In this document: one piece after another, positions 32,628 to 40,931 of the stretch
Numbering within the stretch: the stretch's first letter is position 1
How the letters are laid out: every line of letters starts with the position of its first letter
DNA from: JALZKA01 sp963753385
GTDB taxonomy: Bacteria; Actinomycetota; Thermoleophilia; Solirubrobacterales; 70-9
Assembly (NCBI GenBank): GCA_963753385.1
Contig: CAVWCC010000005.1
Location: 186,001 to 250,000 of the forward strand
DNA: 64,000 bases
Direction: 5' to 3'
Position numbers and translations under genes: made by a program
The notes under the pieces: generated by a model
Databases searched by the model: none
The model's input: only the letters and a program-made list of their open reading frames with translations
Told to the model about the DNA's origin: nothing

Positions 32628-33086
32628 TCAGTCCTTGGCGATCGCGTAGCGCAGGATCTCGACCACCTGCTCGGGCGTCTCGGCAGTAGCCATCGCCGCG
32701 CGGTCGATCTCCTTCAGCGCGTGGTCGTGGTCGGGTGGGTGCAGCGTGATCAACGGCTTGCCGAGCGCGGCCGCGAACCCGGCGTCGAACGCCGCGTTCC
32801 ACTGCTTGTACTGCTCGCCGAACCGGACGACGACCACGTCGGCGCGGCGCAGCAGGGTCTGGGTACGGACGGCGTTGATCCCGGCCCCCTTGTGGTCGTG
32901 CCAGAACTTGTCGTCCTCGGCCCCGAGGATGTCGACGCCGACGTCGTCCGAGGCGCCGTGGTCGATCACCGGCGCCAGGAGCTCGACCGGCAGGCCTGCC
33001 TCCCGCACCCCTGCCGCGATCCGCTCGCGCCAGTCGGAATGGATCTCGCCGGCGAGATAGACGTTCCAGGTGCCGTTCTCCGCCAT
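32628..33086 (-). CDS. YtoQ-family protein (nucleoside 2-deoxyribosyltransferase-like)
   Basis: 152 residues when started at the ATG at 33086 (MAENGTWNVYLAGEIHSDWR); the frame is open to 33170. VYLAGEIHSDWRERI and the central DKFWHDHKGAGINAVRTQTLLRRADVVVVRFGEQYKQWNAAFDAGFA, cut by loops, are typical of the YtoQ family, which resembles nucleoside 2-deoxyribosyltransferases (Glu near FGEQYKQWNAA). The reaction is not known. It lies between two tRNA-Ser genes. Confidence 0.82.
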   Translation of the reverse strand: MAENGTWNVYLAGEIHSDWRERIAAGVREAGLPVELLAPVIDHGASDDVGVDILGAEDDKFWHDHKGAGINAVRTQTLLRRADVVVVRFGEQYKQWNAAFDAGFAAALGKPLITLHPPDHDHALKEIDRAAMATAETPEQVVEILRYAIAKD

Positions 33087-33187
33087 CGCTTCGATCGTAC
33101 CCATGCCGCGGCCAGATTCCGTCCCTACCGGGATGGCCAACATGCTTTCGCGACAAGGTCGCTCACCCATCTACCCTTTCCTCGCCC

Positions 33188-33276
33188 GGAGAGGTGACCG
33201 AGTGGCTTAAGGTGCGCGACTGGAAATCGCGTGGGCGGTGAAAGCTGCCTCGTGGGTTCGAATCCCACCCTCTCCG
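33188..33276 (+). tRNA. tRNA-Ser (anticodon GGA)
   Basis: Acceptor arms GGAGAGG and CCTCTCC pair fully. The anticodon loop CTGGAAA gives GGA (reads UCC/UCU). The variable arm is long as in tRNA-Ser, and the T arm is GTGGG-TTCGAAT-CCCAC. CCA is not encoded; the discriminator is G. Confidence 0.95.
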
Positions 33277-33296
33277 CTGCGGTAGGGTCGGCGTTG

Positions 33297-34178
33297 GTGA
33301 GAAGAGCAGCGATCCTGACCCTGGGCGCGCTGTTGTTGGTTGGCTGCACGGTGCCGACACCGCCAGGGGAGGCGCCGCTCCGCTACCGCGACGCCGTGTT
33401 CTCGTCGGTGGACGTCAGCCGAGATCTGACCTACGGCAGCGCGCCCGACAACGACGGTAATCCCGTCACACTGCGGCTCGACCTCTATCAGCCAACCGGC
33501 GACACGGTGTCCCGCCGGCCGGCGGTGGTCTACGTCCACGGTGGCGGTTTCTCCCACGGCGACAAGGGGGCCGGGGCGGACTTCGCGAGGTACTTCGCTC
33601 AGCGCGGTTACGTCGCGGTGTCGATCAACTACCGGTTGCTCGCGCCGGACGGGTGCGGTGGCCAGGATCCACCGCCGCCGGAATGCGTGTCGGCCGCGCT
33701 GGCCGCGCAGCACGATGCGCAGGCGGCGGTGCGCTGGCTGCGCGCCAACGCTGCGGCCCGCCGCGTCGATCCCGACCGGATCGGGATGGCCGGCGCATCC
33801 GCGGGAGCGATCACGTCGCTGCTCACCGCGTGGCGATCCGAGGACCCGGGCTCGAGCGGCAACCCCGGCCACCCCTCGACGATCCGCGGGGCGGTCTCGA
33901 TTTCGGGCGGCACGCCGACGGACGAGTTCATCAACCCGGGCGACGCTCCGGCGATTTTCTTCCACGGCACCGAGGACAACACGGTTCCCTTCGACTGGGC
34001 GGTCAGTAGCGCCGGGGCGATGTACAACACCGGCATCCCGGTTTTCCTGAAAGCCTTCGACGGGGCGGGCCACGGCCTGGTCGGGGAGGGCCATCGCGAC
34101 GTGATCTACGAGCAGTCCGATTACTTCCTGTACGCCTTTCTCGACCTGGCGCATGCCCAGGGCAGCGGACAGCGCTAG
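33297..34178 (+). CDS. Secreted alpha/beta hydrolase lipoprotein (BD-FAE/esterase type)
   Basis: 293 residues from a GTG at 33297; earlier in-frame starts lie inside the tRNA gene and are rejected. The N-terminus is a lipoprotein signal (TLGALLLVGC, lipobox Cys17). The hydrolase shows the oxyanion HGGGF motif, GASAG around the nucleophile Ser, an Asp in GTEDNTVPF and a C-terminal GAGHGL His. This arrangement is that of carbohydrate-esterase-like or carboxylesterase enzymes. It starts 20 bases after the tRNA and may be read from the tRNA promoter. Confidence 0.85.
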   Translation: MRRAAILTLGALLLVGCTVPTPPGEAPLRYRDAVFSSVDVSRDLTYGSAPDNDGNPVTLRLDLYQPTGDTVSRRPAVVYVHGGGFSHGDKGAGADFARYFAQRGYVAVSINYRLLAPDGCGGQDPPPPECVSAALAAQHDAQAAVRWLRANAAARRVDPDRIGMAGASAGAITSLLTAWRSEDPGSSGNPGHPSTIRGAVSISGGTPTDEFINPGDAPAIFFHGTEDNTVPFDWAVSSAGAMYNTGIPVFLKAFDGAGHGLVGEGHRDVIYEQSDYFLYAFLDLAHAQGSGQR

Positions 34179-34181
34179 CCG

Positions 34182-34955
34182 TCACGGCGAACGAGGCGGA
34201 AGCGGGAAGAACCCCGAGGTGCGGCGCGTGTACTCGGCGTAGCCGGGCCGGCGCTCGCCGATGTCCCGCTCGAGCAGGGCCTTGCCGCTCACCCGGACCA
34301 GCAGCAACGACATGAAGATCGGTCCGATCGCTGTCCACCAGGTCCCACCGGCGGTGAGGGCAACGAGCCAGATGCCCCACCAGACCGCGAAGTCGCCGAA
34401 ATAGTTGGGATGGCGCGTGTAGCGCCAGAGGCCGCGGTCCATCACCTCCCCGCGGTTCACGGGATCGGCCCTGAACCGGGCGAGCTGGGCGTCGCCGATC
34501 GCCTCGAACGCCAGGCCGACCAGGAACACGAGGGCGCCGGGGATCGCCGCGGCGCCCACCTCCGCCGGGCGCGTCGCCACGGCCTGGATCGGCAGCGAGA
34601 CGATCAGGACCGCACAACCCTGGAGCCCGAATACCGCCCACAGCGACCACGCTGCGAAGCGCTCGGAGTGGCGCGCGCGCATCGCCGCGTACCGGCGGTC
34701 CTCCTCGGGCTCGCGGAGCTTGCGCCGGAGGAGGTGCCAGCCGAGGCGAAGCCCCCAGGCCGCGGTCAGGCCGAGGAGAAACCAGCGAAGCTCGGCGCCG
34801 TCGTCGCCGGCCAGGGCGGCGACGAGCGCGACGAGGACGAACGCCGGGCCCCAGGCAGCGTCGACGATCGAGGCGTCGCGCCGCCGCAGGCTCTCGATCC
34901 AGGTCGCGAGCATGAGCGCGGCGACGGCCGCCGCGGCGAGCAGTGTGACTTCCAT
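34182..34955 (-). CDS. DUF1295 / steroid 5-alpha-reductase-like membrane protein
   Basis: 257 residues with six or seven membrane helices. The C-terminal motif GLWRYTRHPNYFGD and the nearby FWWG/VSGKALLERD/PGYAEYTRRTSGFFP segments define the DUF1295 group of the isoprenylcysteine methyltransferase/steroid reductase superfamily, whose members reduce or methylate lipophilic substrates. The substrate is unknown. It is convergent with the esterase gene, with three bases between the stops. Confidence 0.87.
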   Translation of the reverse strand: MEVTLLAAAAVAALMLATWIESLRRRDASIVDAAWGPAFVLVALVAALAGDDGAELRWFLLGLTAAWGLRLGWHLLRRKLREPEEDRRYAAMRARHSERFAAWSLWAVFGLQGCAVLIVSLPIQAVATRPAEVGAAAIPGALVFLVGLAFEAIGDAQLARFRADPVNRGEVMDRGLWRYTRHPNYFGDFAVWWGIWLVALTAGGTWWTAIGPIFMSLLLVRVSGKALLERDIGERRPGYAEYTRRTSGFFPLPPRSP

Positions 34956-35005
34956 CTCTCTACCGACGCACGGACAGGACGGCTCCGGATCGTATGGTGT
35001 CCGGG

Positions 35006-35479
35006 ATGAGCAAGCCCGACGTCGGCGACGAGGCCCCGGACTTCACCCTCGAGGGCACCGAGGGCCCGTTCACCCTGAGCGAGCATCGCGGCGAGCGCGT
35101 CGTGCTCCTCTTCTACCCCGGCGACGACACCAAGGTCTGCACGGCTCAGTTCTCCGCCTATCGCGACGGCTCCGAGGAGCTGGCCGAGCTCGGCGCCGTC
35201 TTCGTCGGGATCTCGACTCAGGGGATGGAGTCCAAGGAGGCGTTCAAGGCGAAGTACGGGCTAACCATGCCGCTCCTGGCCGACCCGGGCGGGGCCGTGT
35301 CGCAGGCCTACGGCGTCTACTCGAACCGCTTCGGCGTCGCAAAGCGCACCGTGTTCATCGTCGACGAGCGTGGCAGGATCGCCCACCGCCACGGGAATCC
35401 GATGTCGCTGACGTTCGATGGCGTCGATGAGCTCGGCGAAGCGCTCGCCGAGCTGCCGGAGCCCGTCCCCGAGAGCTAG
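35006..35479 (+). CDS. Peroxiredoxin (BCP/PrxQ-AhpC type)
   Basis: 157 residues from the ATG at 35006. The peroxidatic Cys45 sits in YPGDDTKVCTAQF, and the neighbouring Thr and a later Arg (SNRFGVAKRTVFIVD) complete the active site. No second Cys is present, so it would act as a 1-Cys enzyme with an outside thiol. It reduces hydroperoxides in the cytoplasm. It is convergent with tadA, overlapping by four bases at the stops. Confidence 0.92.
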   Translation: MSKPDVGDEAPDFTLEGTEGPFTLSEHRGERVVLLFYPGDDTKVCTAQFSAYRDGSEELAELGAVFVGISTQGMESKEAFKAKYGLTMPLLADPGGAVSQAYGVYSNRFGVAKRTVFIVDERGRIAHRHGNPMSLTFDGVDELGEALAELPEPVPES

Positions 35480-35904
35480 CGCCGAGCCTCGAAGAATTCG
35501 CGGAGCAGACTCGCGGCCTCGTCGGCGAGAAGACCGCCCGCGACCTCGGGGCGGTGGTTGAACGAGGGCTCCGCGAGGACGTTGAGGACGCTGCCCGCCG
35601 CGCCGGCCTTCGGATCGGGCGCCCCGTAGATGACGTTGGGGACTCGCGCCAGGATGATCCCGCCGGCGCACATCGAGCAGGGCTCGAGCGTCACGTACAG
35701 CGTCGTGAGCGGCAGGCGCCAGCCGCCAAGCTGTGACGCGGCCTGGCGCAGCACCAGGATCTCAGCGTGTGCGGTGGGGTCCTGCCGAAGCTCGCGCTGG
35801 TTCCCCGCCTGCGCCAGCACGTCGCCGTCGCGCGCGAGCACCGCCCCGATCGGCACGTCGTCGTGCCCGGCCGCCCGCTCGGCCTCACGCAGCGCCAGGA
35901 GCAT
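35476..35904 (-). CDS. tadA: tRNA-specific adenosine deaminase TadA
   Basis: 142 residues. The zinc site is H46-A-E48 and P-C76-SM-C79, with E48 as the proton shuttle; GNQRELRQDPTAHAE and EPCSMCAGGIILARV are diagnostic. It converts A34 to inosine in the tRNA-Arg(ACG) anticodon, and that tRNA gene is present at 60751. The start is the ATG at 35904; there is no earlier start codon before an in-frame stop. Confidence 0.93.
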   Translation of the reverse strand: MLLALREAERAAGHDDVPIGAVLARDGDVLAQAGNQRELRQDPTAHAEILVLRQAASQLGGWRLPLTTLYVTLEPCSMCAGGIILARVPNVIYGAPDPKAGAAGSVLNVLAEPSFNHRPEVAGGLLADEAASLLREFFEARR

Positions 35905-35952
35905 CAGCTCCTCGTCGCGCGTGGTGAAGATCGTGCGACTCCGCTAGACGAT

Positions 35953-36396
35953 CTACGTCGTGCGGACGATGTAGACGCCGCAGGGGGCGTGGTGCGAGAT
36001 CTTGTTCGGCACGCTGCCGAGCAGGAAGCGGCGGGCGCCGGTCATGCCCTTGTTCCCCACGACGATGAGGTCGGCACCGGTCTCCTCCGCGACGTCGAGG
36101 ATCGCGTCCGCGGGATCACCCTCGCGCGCGTGCGTCTGGGCCTCGACCCCCGCCTCCTTCGCGGCCCCGGCGGCGGTCTCGAGATACACGTTCACGTCCT
36201 CGCGCGGCCCGACGCCATGGGCGATGTCGCCGGGGACCTGTTGAGCCTCGTGTCGCAGCCGGTCCTGGGGGACGGGCTCGAACGCGCTGACTACGTCGAG
36301 CGCCGCCCCCGTGATCTTTGCGAGCTGGGTTGCGTGGCCCACTGCGACGGCGGCCGTCTCCGACCCGTCGGTGCCAACAACGATGCGCTTGAACAC
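35953..36396 (-). CDS. Universal stress protein (UspA family)
   Basis: 147 residues. The GTG start at 36396 is chosen because GGAGG lies just upstream. The protein begins FKRIVVGTDGSETA and ends with the ATP-binding loop GNKGMTGARRFLLGSVPNKI (G-2x-G-9x-G-S/V) and CGVYIVRT. It would bind ATP and act in stress tolerance. It lies divergently from the phosphotriesterase-like gene. Confidence 0.92.
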   Translation of the reverse strand: MFKRIVVGTDGSETAAVAVGHATQLAKITGAALDVVSAFEPVPQDRLRHEAQQVPGDIAHGVGPREDVNVYLETAAGAAKEAGVEAQTHAREGDPADAILDVAEETGADLIVVGNKGMTGARRFLLGSVPNKISHHAPCGVYIVRTT

Positions 36397-36439
36397 GGAA
36401 CCCTCCTCGACCCGAAGCTTGCGCCGCCATACTAACTTG

Positions 36440-36526
36440 GTGCCGCGCAGCTGGACCGTTTCCGTCGTGATCCTCGTCGTCTGCCTGCTCGCGTCGATCG
36501 TGATCGCGATCACGAAGCTCACCTGA
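36440..36526 (+). CDS. Possible 28-residue single-pass membrane peptide
   Basis: GTG start; the peptide has a short basic N-terminus (VPRSW) and one hydrophobic helix (VVILVVCLLASIVIAI) ending in KLT. It fills most of the gap between the divergent stress-protein and phosphotriesterase-like genes. No clear ribosome site is visible. It is reported because its composition fits a real membrane micropeptide rather than random GC-rich coding. Confidence 0.35.
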   Translation: MPRSWTVSVVILVVCLLASIVIAITKLT

Positions 36527-36553
36527 CGGAGCCGCGCAGATAGGCTGGCTCCG

Positions 36554-37549
36554 ATGGCGACTGTCGAGACCGTCACCGGCCCACTCGACGCGAGCGAGCT
36601 CGGCACGACGCTGGTCCACGAGCATCTCCAGGCGCGCGACGAGGCCGTCCTCGTCCAGTTCCCGCAGCTCGGCACGACCGCCGGCGACCCGGTCCGCGCC
36701 GTACCGTCCGACGGCGCCGAGCAGATCGCGATCGAATGCGCGGCCGGGATCGTCGAACGGGGCGTGAAGACGATCTGCGATCCCTCGGCGATGTTCCTGG
36801 GCCGCGACATCGAGTTCATGCGCCGGGTCTCAGAGGCGACAGGCCTCCAGGTGGTGGCGGCGACCGGCATCTACACCTACGACCACCTGCCGATGGCGCT
36901 GATGTCGAGGGACGCCGACGCGATCGCAGACCTCTTCGTGCACGACATCGAGCAGGGCATCCAGGGCACCGAGGTCAAGGCAGCGTTCATCAAGTGCGCG
37001 GCCGACGAGCCGGGGCTGACCGACAATGTCGAGAAGGTCCACCGCGCCGCCGCCCGCGCCAGCCTCCGCACAGGCGCTCCGATCATGGCCCACTCGCGGC
37101 CACTCAGCGACACCGGGCCGCAGCAGATCGCGATCTTCGAGGAGGAGGGCGTCGACCTCTCACGCGTGCAGATCGCCCATTGCGGCGACAGCCCCGATCC
37201 CGACTACGTCGAGTCGCTCCTCGCCAAGGGCGTATACGCCGGGCTCGACCGGTTCGGCCTCGAGATGTACCTGCCGTTCGACCAGCGGATCCCAACCGCC
37301 CTTGCGCTCCTGGAGCGCGGGCACGCGGAGCGCCTGTTCATCTCGGCCGACTACTGCGCGACGATCGACTGGTTCGCGCCCGAGGTCGAGCAGCAGATGA
37401 TCGACGCCGGCATGGCCGTGGACTGGTCGATGAACATCGTCCACGACAAGGTCCTTCCCGCCCTCCGCGAGGGCGGCATGACCGCTGAGCAGGAGCAGAC
37501 GATGCTGGTCCAGAACCCCGTCCGCTGGCTGACCGGCGAGCCGCGGTAG
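36554..37549 (+). CDS. Phosphotriesterase-family metal-dependent hydrolase
   Basis: 331 residues. The binuclear metal ligands of the family are all present: H22 and H24 (LVHEHLQ), the lysine to be carbamylated K147 (AFIKCAAD), H180 (MAHSRP), H209 (IAHCGDSPD) and D266 (ISADYCAT). The family hydrolyses phosphotriesters or lactones (PLL group) or has unknown substrates; the last are most common. ATG start; no obvious ribosome site. It stands alone. Confidence 0.88.
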   Translation: MATVETVTGPLDASELGTTLVHEHLQARDEAVLVQFPQLGTTAGDPVRAVPSDGAEQIAIECAAGIVERGVKTICDPSAMFLGRDIEFMRRVSEATGLQVVAATGIYTYDHLPMALMSRDADAIADLFVHDIEQGIQGTEVKAAFIKCAADEPGLTDNVEKVHRAAARASLRTGAPIMAHSRPLSDTGPQQIAIFEEEGVDLSRVQIAHCGDSPDPDYVESLLAKGVYAGLDRFGLEMYLPFDQRIPTALALLERGHAERLFISADYCATIDWFAPEVEQQMIDAGMAVDWSMNIVHDKVLPALREGGMTAEQEQTMLVQNPVRWLTGEPR

Positions 37550-37682
37550 AAACGAGATCGTGATCCGAGGTCCATATGACCCCCAATCCCGAATCGGTGG
37601 GTTTGGCCAGGCGGGGTCTCGTAGAGGCAGCGGCGGCGCGGCAGGCCACATGGCCCCGCCGGCGAGCCGTTAGGGTCATGGC

Positions 37683-38144
37683 ATGTCAACCGCTGTGATG
37701 CACACAAATGCCGGTCCGATCACCGTCGAGCTCCACGATGACGACGCGCCGAAGACCGTCGAGAACTTCCGCAAGCTTGCGGGCGACGGCTTCTACGACG
37801 GACTGATCTTCCACCGGGTGATTCCCGACTTCATGATCCAGGGCGGCTGCCCGCAGGGAACGGGCACCGGCGGCCCGGGCTACACATTCGAGGACGAGTT
37901 CAACGATCACAAGGTCGTCCGGGGCGCGCTCGCGATGGCGAACGCCGGCCCCAACACCAACGGCTCGCAGTTCTTCATCGTCACGATCGAAGCCGCGGAC
38001 TGGCTCGACGGCAAGCACACCGTGTTCGGGAAGGTCACCGACGGCATGGACGCGGTCGACGCGATCGAGGGCGCACCGACCGGGCCCGGCGACAAGCCGG
38101 TCGAGCCGCAGACGCTCGAGCGCGTCGAGCTCGACCCGGCCTGA
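37683..38144 (+). CDS. Cyclophilin-type peptidyl-prolyl cis-trans isomerase
   Basis: 153 residues, beginning with the compact bacterial cyclophilin pattern AGPITVELHDDDAPKTVENF and carrying FHRVIPDFMIQGG (active-site Arg), GALAMANAGPNTNGSQFFI and HTVFGKVTDGMD. No signal peptide, so it acts in the cytoplasm in protein folding. The 133 bases before it show no gene; the stop is three bases from the end of the convergent SDR gene. Confidence 0.95.
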   Translation: MSTAVMHTNAGPITVELHDDDAPKTVENFRKLAGDGFYDGLIFHRVIPDFMIQGGCPQGTGTGGPGYTFEDEFNDHKVVRGALAMANAGPNTNGSQFFIVTIEAADWLDGKHTVFGKVTDGMDAVDAIEGAPTGPGDKPVEPQTLERVELDPA

Positions 38145-38147
38145 CTG

Positions 38148-38888
38148 CTACTCGGCCCGCTCGCTGATCATCGCGGTCGCTTGCGCAAGCGGCTTGACCG
38201 CGACGTAGTCCACGTTGACGTTGGGCGGGCGGGTGACGGCGAACGCGATGACGTCGGCGACGTCCTCGCCCGTGAGCGGCTCGATCCCTCGGTAGACCTC
38301 GGCGGCGCGCTCGGAATCGCCGCCGAACCGAACCAGCGAGAACTCCGTCTCGACCAACCCGGGCGCCACCTCGGTCACCCGGACCGGCTTGCCGAGCAGC
38401 TCCAGCCGAAGCGTCCGGCATAGCGCGTTGACCGCGTGCTTCGCTGCCGTATAGCCGGCGCCGCCCGGATAGACCTCGACGCCGGCGATCGAGCCGATCA
38501 CGACGATGTGGCCGCCGCCGCCGCGCTCGAGCGCCGGCAGGAGCGCCTTCGTCACCCGCTCGACGCCGATCACGTTCGTCTCGTACATCGTGCGCCAGGC
38601 GTCCTCGTCCGCCTCGGCGACGGGCTCCAGGCCAAGGGCTCCCCCGGCGCTGTGGACCACCACGTCGACACCGTCGAGCCTTGCGGCCATAGCCGCGACG
38701 GAGCCGGGATCGGTGACGTCGAGCTCGAGCGCCTCGCCACCCACCTCATCCGCCAGCTCGCGGCAGCGCTCGGCGCGACGTGCGGCTGCCACCGTGTGGA
38801 AGCCCGCTGCCGCAAGGGCACGTACCGTCGCCGCTCCGATCCCGCTCGAAGCGCCGGTGACCACCGCTGTCCGTGCTCCGTTCTGCAC
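38148..38888 (-). CDS. Short-chain dehydrogenase/reductase
   Basis: 246 residues. TGASSGIG at 11-18, HSAGG in place of NNAG, and the active-site Y146-x3-K150 (YTAAK). AARRAE after the second strand suggests NADP(H). The C-terminal part (LTGEDVADVIAFAVTRPPNVNVDYVAVKP) is typical of the YdfG/serine dehydrogenase-like group, so a 3-hydroxy acid is a possible substrate. Confidence 0.88.
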   Translation of the reverse strand: MQNGARTAVVTGASSGIGAATVRALAAAGFHTVAAARRAERCRELADEVGGEALELDVTDPGSVAAMAARLDGVDVVVHSAGGALGLEPVAEADEDAWRTMYETNVIGVERVTKALLPALERGGGGHIVVIGSIAGVEVYPGGAGYTAAKHAVNALCRTLRLELLGKPVRVTEVAPGLVETEFSLVRFGGDSERAAEVYRGIEPLTGEDVADVIAFAVTRPPNVNVDYVAVKPLAQATAMISERAE

Positions 38889-38920
38889 GGCCGCGATTCT
38901 AGGAGTGAGAGGATGGCGGC

Positions 38921-39691
38921 GTGCCCGAGGACGACCCCGAGAGCTCCAAGTCCGAGCGGATCGCCACCGACCCGCGGCTGCTCGCCGTGGCGAAGGCGCT
39001 GCGCAAGGTCCTGCCAGGGGACAGCCAGTTCGGCGAGGACCCGCTGTCGACCGCGGGCGACAAGCAGAGCCAGATCCTGGGCCGCCGGCTCGCCGAGGCC
39101 ACGGCGGAGCGCCCCACCCTCCTGCGGGAGGCGGGGCTATCGGCGCTCCAGGTACTCGACGCGATGGGCCAGACGCTGGGGCGGATCCCGGTCCACGCCG
39201 ACCTGACGATCGTCTTCACCGACCTGGTCGACTTCTCGAAGTGGTCGCTAAAGGCGGGAGACGAGGCCGCGGTCGAGCTCCTGCGCCAGGTGAGCGTTGC
39301 GATCGAGCCGCCGGTCGCCGACCACACGGGCAAGGTCATAAAGAGGCTCGGCGACGGGATGATGGCGGTGTTCGCCGCGCCGGCCGACGCGCTCGCGGCA
39401 GTCGAGGAGGCGCAGGCGCGGCTCACCGACGTCGAGGTCGCGGGCTACGGTCCGCGCCTGCGCGCGGGCATGCACGTGGGTCGCCCCGAGCGCGTGGGAG
39501 AGGACTACTTCGGCGTCGACGTGAACATCGCGGCGCGGGTCGCGGAGGCCGCCGCGGCGGGCGAGATCCTCGCCTCGGACCGGGCCGTCAGCGACCTCGA
39601 CGCCGATCGCGTCAAGGCGCGGCGAAAGCTGCTCTTCCGGGCGAAGGGCGTGCCGGCAGAGGTCAAGGTCTATTCCGTACGCTCGAGCTGA
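38921..39691 (+). CDS. Class III adenylate/guanylate cyclase
   Basis: 256 residues, GTG start. About 95 N-terminal residues form an unrecognised helical region (LLAVAKALRKVLPGDSQFG). The cyclase domain follows: TIVFTDLVDFSKW with the first metal Asp, KRLGDGMMAVF with the second, and YFGVDVNIAARVAEAA. No membrane segment is present, so it is cytosolic. Its TGA shares a base with the ATG of the P450 gene, so the two proteins are made together. Whether it makes cAMP or cGMP is open. Confidence 0.88.
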   Translation: MPEDDPESSKSERIATDPRLLAVAKALRKVLPGDSQFGEDPLSTAGDKQSQILGRRLAEATAERPTLLREAGLSALQVLDAMGQTLGRIPVHADLTIVFTDLVDFSKWSLKAGDEAAVELLRQVSVAIEPPVADHTGKVIKRLGDGMMAVFAAPADALAAVEEAQARLTDVEVAGYGPRLRAGMHVGRPERVGEDYFGVDVNIAARVAEAAAAGEILASDRAVSDLDADRVKARRKLLFRAKGVPAEVKVYSVRSS

Positions 39692-40926
39692 TGGGCCCTG
39701 TCGCAGAACAGGATCTCGACGGGATCGACGTGGGCGACCTCGAGTTGTGGGACGGGGGCCCGCCACACGAGCTCTTCACGCGGCTGCGCCGCGAGGCGCC
39801 CGTGCACTGGAGCCCGCTCACCTCGCACCCCGAAGAGGCCGGCTTCTGGTCGATCACCCGCGCGGCCGACCTCCACAGGATCAGCCTCGACTGGGAGACG
39901 TTCTCCTCCGAGGTCGGCGGGATCCTCGTCCTCGACGACTTCGGCATCCCGCTCGAGGCCCAGCGCCAGCAGATGATCTCGATGGACCCGCCGCGGCACG
40001 ACCGCCTGAAGGCCCTGTTCCAGCGGGGCTTCACGCCCCGGCGGATTGCCGAGCACTCCGACCGGATCACGGAGATCGTCACGAGGGTGCTCGACCGCGT
40101 CGCCGATCGCGGCGAGTGCGACCTGGTCCACGACGTCGCCGGACCGGTGGTGGCGCGCGTTATCGGCTCGTTCCTGGGCACGCCGGAGGAGGACGATCAA
40201 CGTCACATCGAGGACACGAACCTCGCCCTCGGGTTCGGCGACGAGGACCTGCGGCCCAGCGAGGAGGCGCTGGCCGAGATGCTCACCAGGACCTGGAACG
40301 AGACGATGGAGGAGATCGAGCTCCGGCGCGCCAACCCGAGCGACGACCTGATCAGCATCCTCGTCCACGCCGTTGTCGACGGCGAGCGGCTCACCGACAC
40401 CGAGATCTACATGGGGATCGGCTTGCTCGGCGCGGCCGGCAACGACAGCACCCGCGCCGTGTTCACCAGCGGCATGCTGGGCCTATTCCAGCACCCTGAC
40501 CAGAAGCGGCTCCTTCTCGATGACCCGTCACTGATCGACGGCGCCGTCGAAGAGATGCTCCGCATGTACCCGGCGTTTGCGCACTTCCGCCGCACCGCGG
40601 CCCGCGACGTCGAGCTCCATGGCCAGCGGATCGCCCGGGGCGACAAGGTCCTGCTCTGGTATGTCTCAGGGAACCGCGACGAGGAGGTCTATGACGATCC
40701 CCAGCGACTCGACGTGACGCGCGCGCCCGACCACCAGGCCTTCGGTGCGGGTGGACGCCACTTCTGCCTCGGCGCTGCACTCGCGCGACTCGAGCTGAAG
40801 ACGCTGCTCACCGAGACCCTGCGCCGCTTTCCCGACATCGAGCTCGACGGCGAGCCGACGGTGGCCCGCTCGATGTTCGTAAACCAGCTGAAGTCGCTTC
40901 CCGTGCGGTTTACGCCGGAGCGCTAG
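39691..40926 (+). CDS. Cytochrome P450
   Basis: 411 residues. The haem-binding loop FGAGGRHFCLG has its thiolate at Cys359. The ExxR motif is E-MLR in the K-helix, and the I-helix carries LLGAAGNDSTR for O2 activation. PRHDRLKALFQRGFTPRRI is the usual C-helix region. Overall it resembles the actinobacterial CYP125/CYP142-like or CYP107-like soluble P450s, which hydroxylate steroids or other lipids. No ferredoxin gene is nearby. The start overlaps the cyclase stop by one base (TGATG). Confidence 0.92.
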   Translation: MGPVAEQDLDGIDVGDLELWDGGPPHELFTRLRREAPVHWSPLTSHPEEAGFWSITRAADLHRISLDWETFSSEVGGILVLDDFGIPLEAQRQQMISMDPPRHDRLKALFQRGFTPRRIAEHSDRITEIVTRVLDRVADRGECDLVHDVAGPVVARVIGSFLGTPEEDDQRHIEDTNLALGFGDEDLRPSEEALAEMLTRTWNETMEEIELRRANPSDDLISILVHAVVDGERLTDTEIYMGIGLLGAAGNDSTRAVFTSGMLGLFQHPDQKRLLLDDPSLIDGAVEEMLRMYPAFAHFRRTAARDVELHGQRIARGDKVLLWYVSGNRDEEVYDDPQRLDVTRAPDHQAFGAGGRHFCLGAALARLELKTLLTETLRRFPDIELDGEPTVARSMFVNQLKSLPVRFTPER

Positions 40927-40931
40927 CTCGG

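Noticed and set aside
33231..33296. Earlier start of the esterase gene
   Set aside because: The in-frame ATG at 33231 lies inside the tRNA-Ser gene; the GTG at 33297 gives a proper lipoprotein signal.
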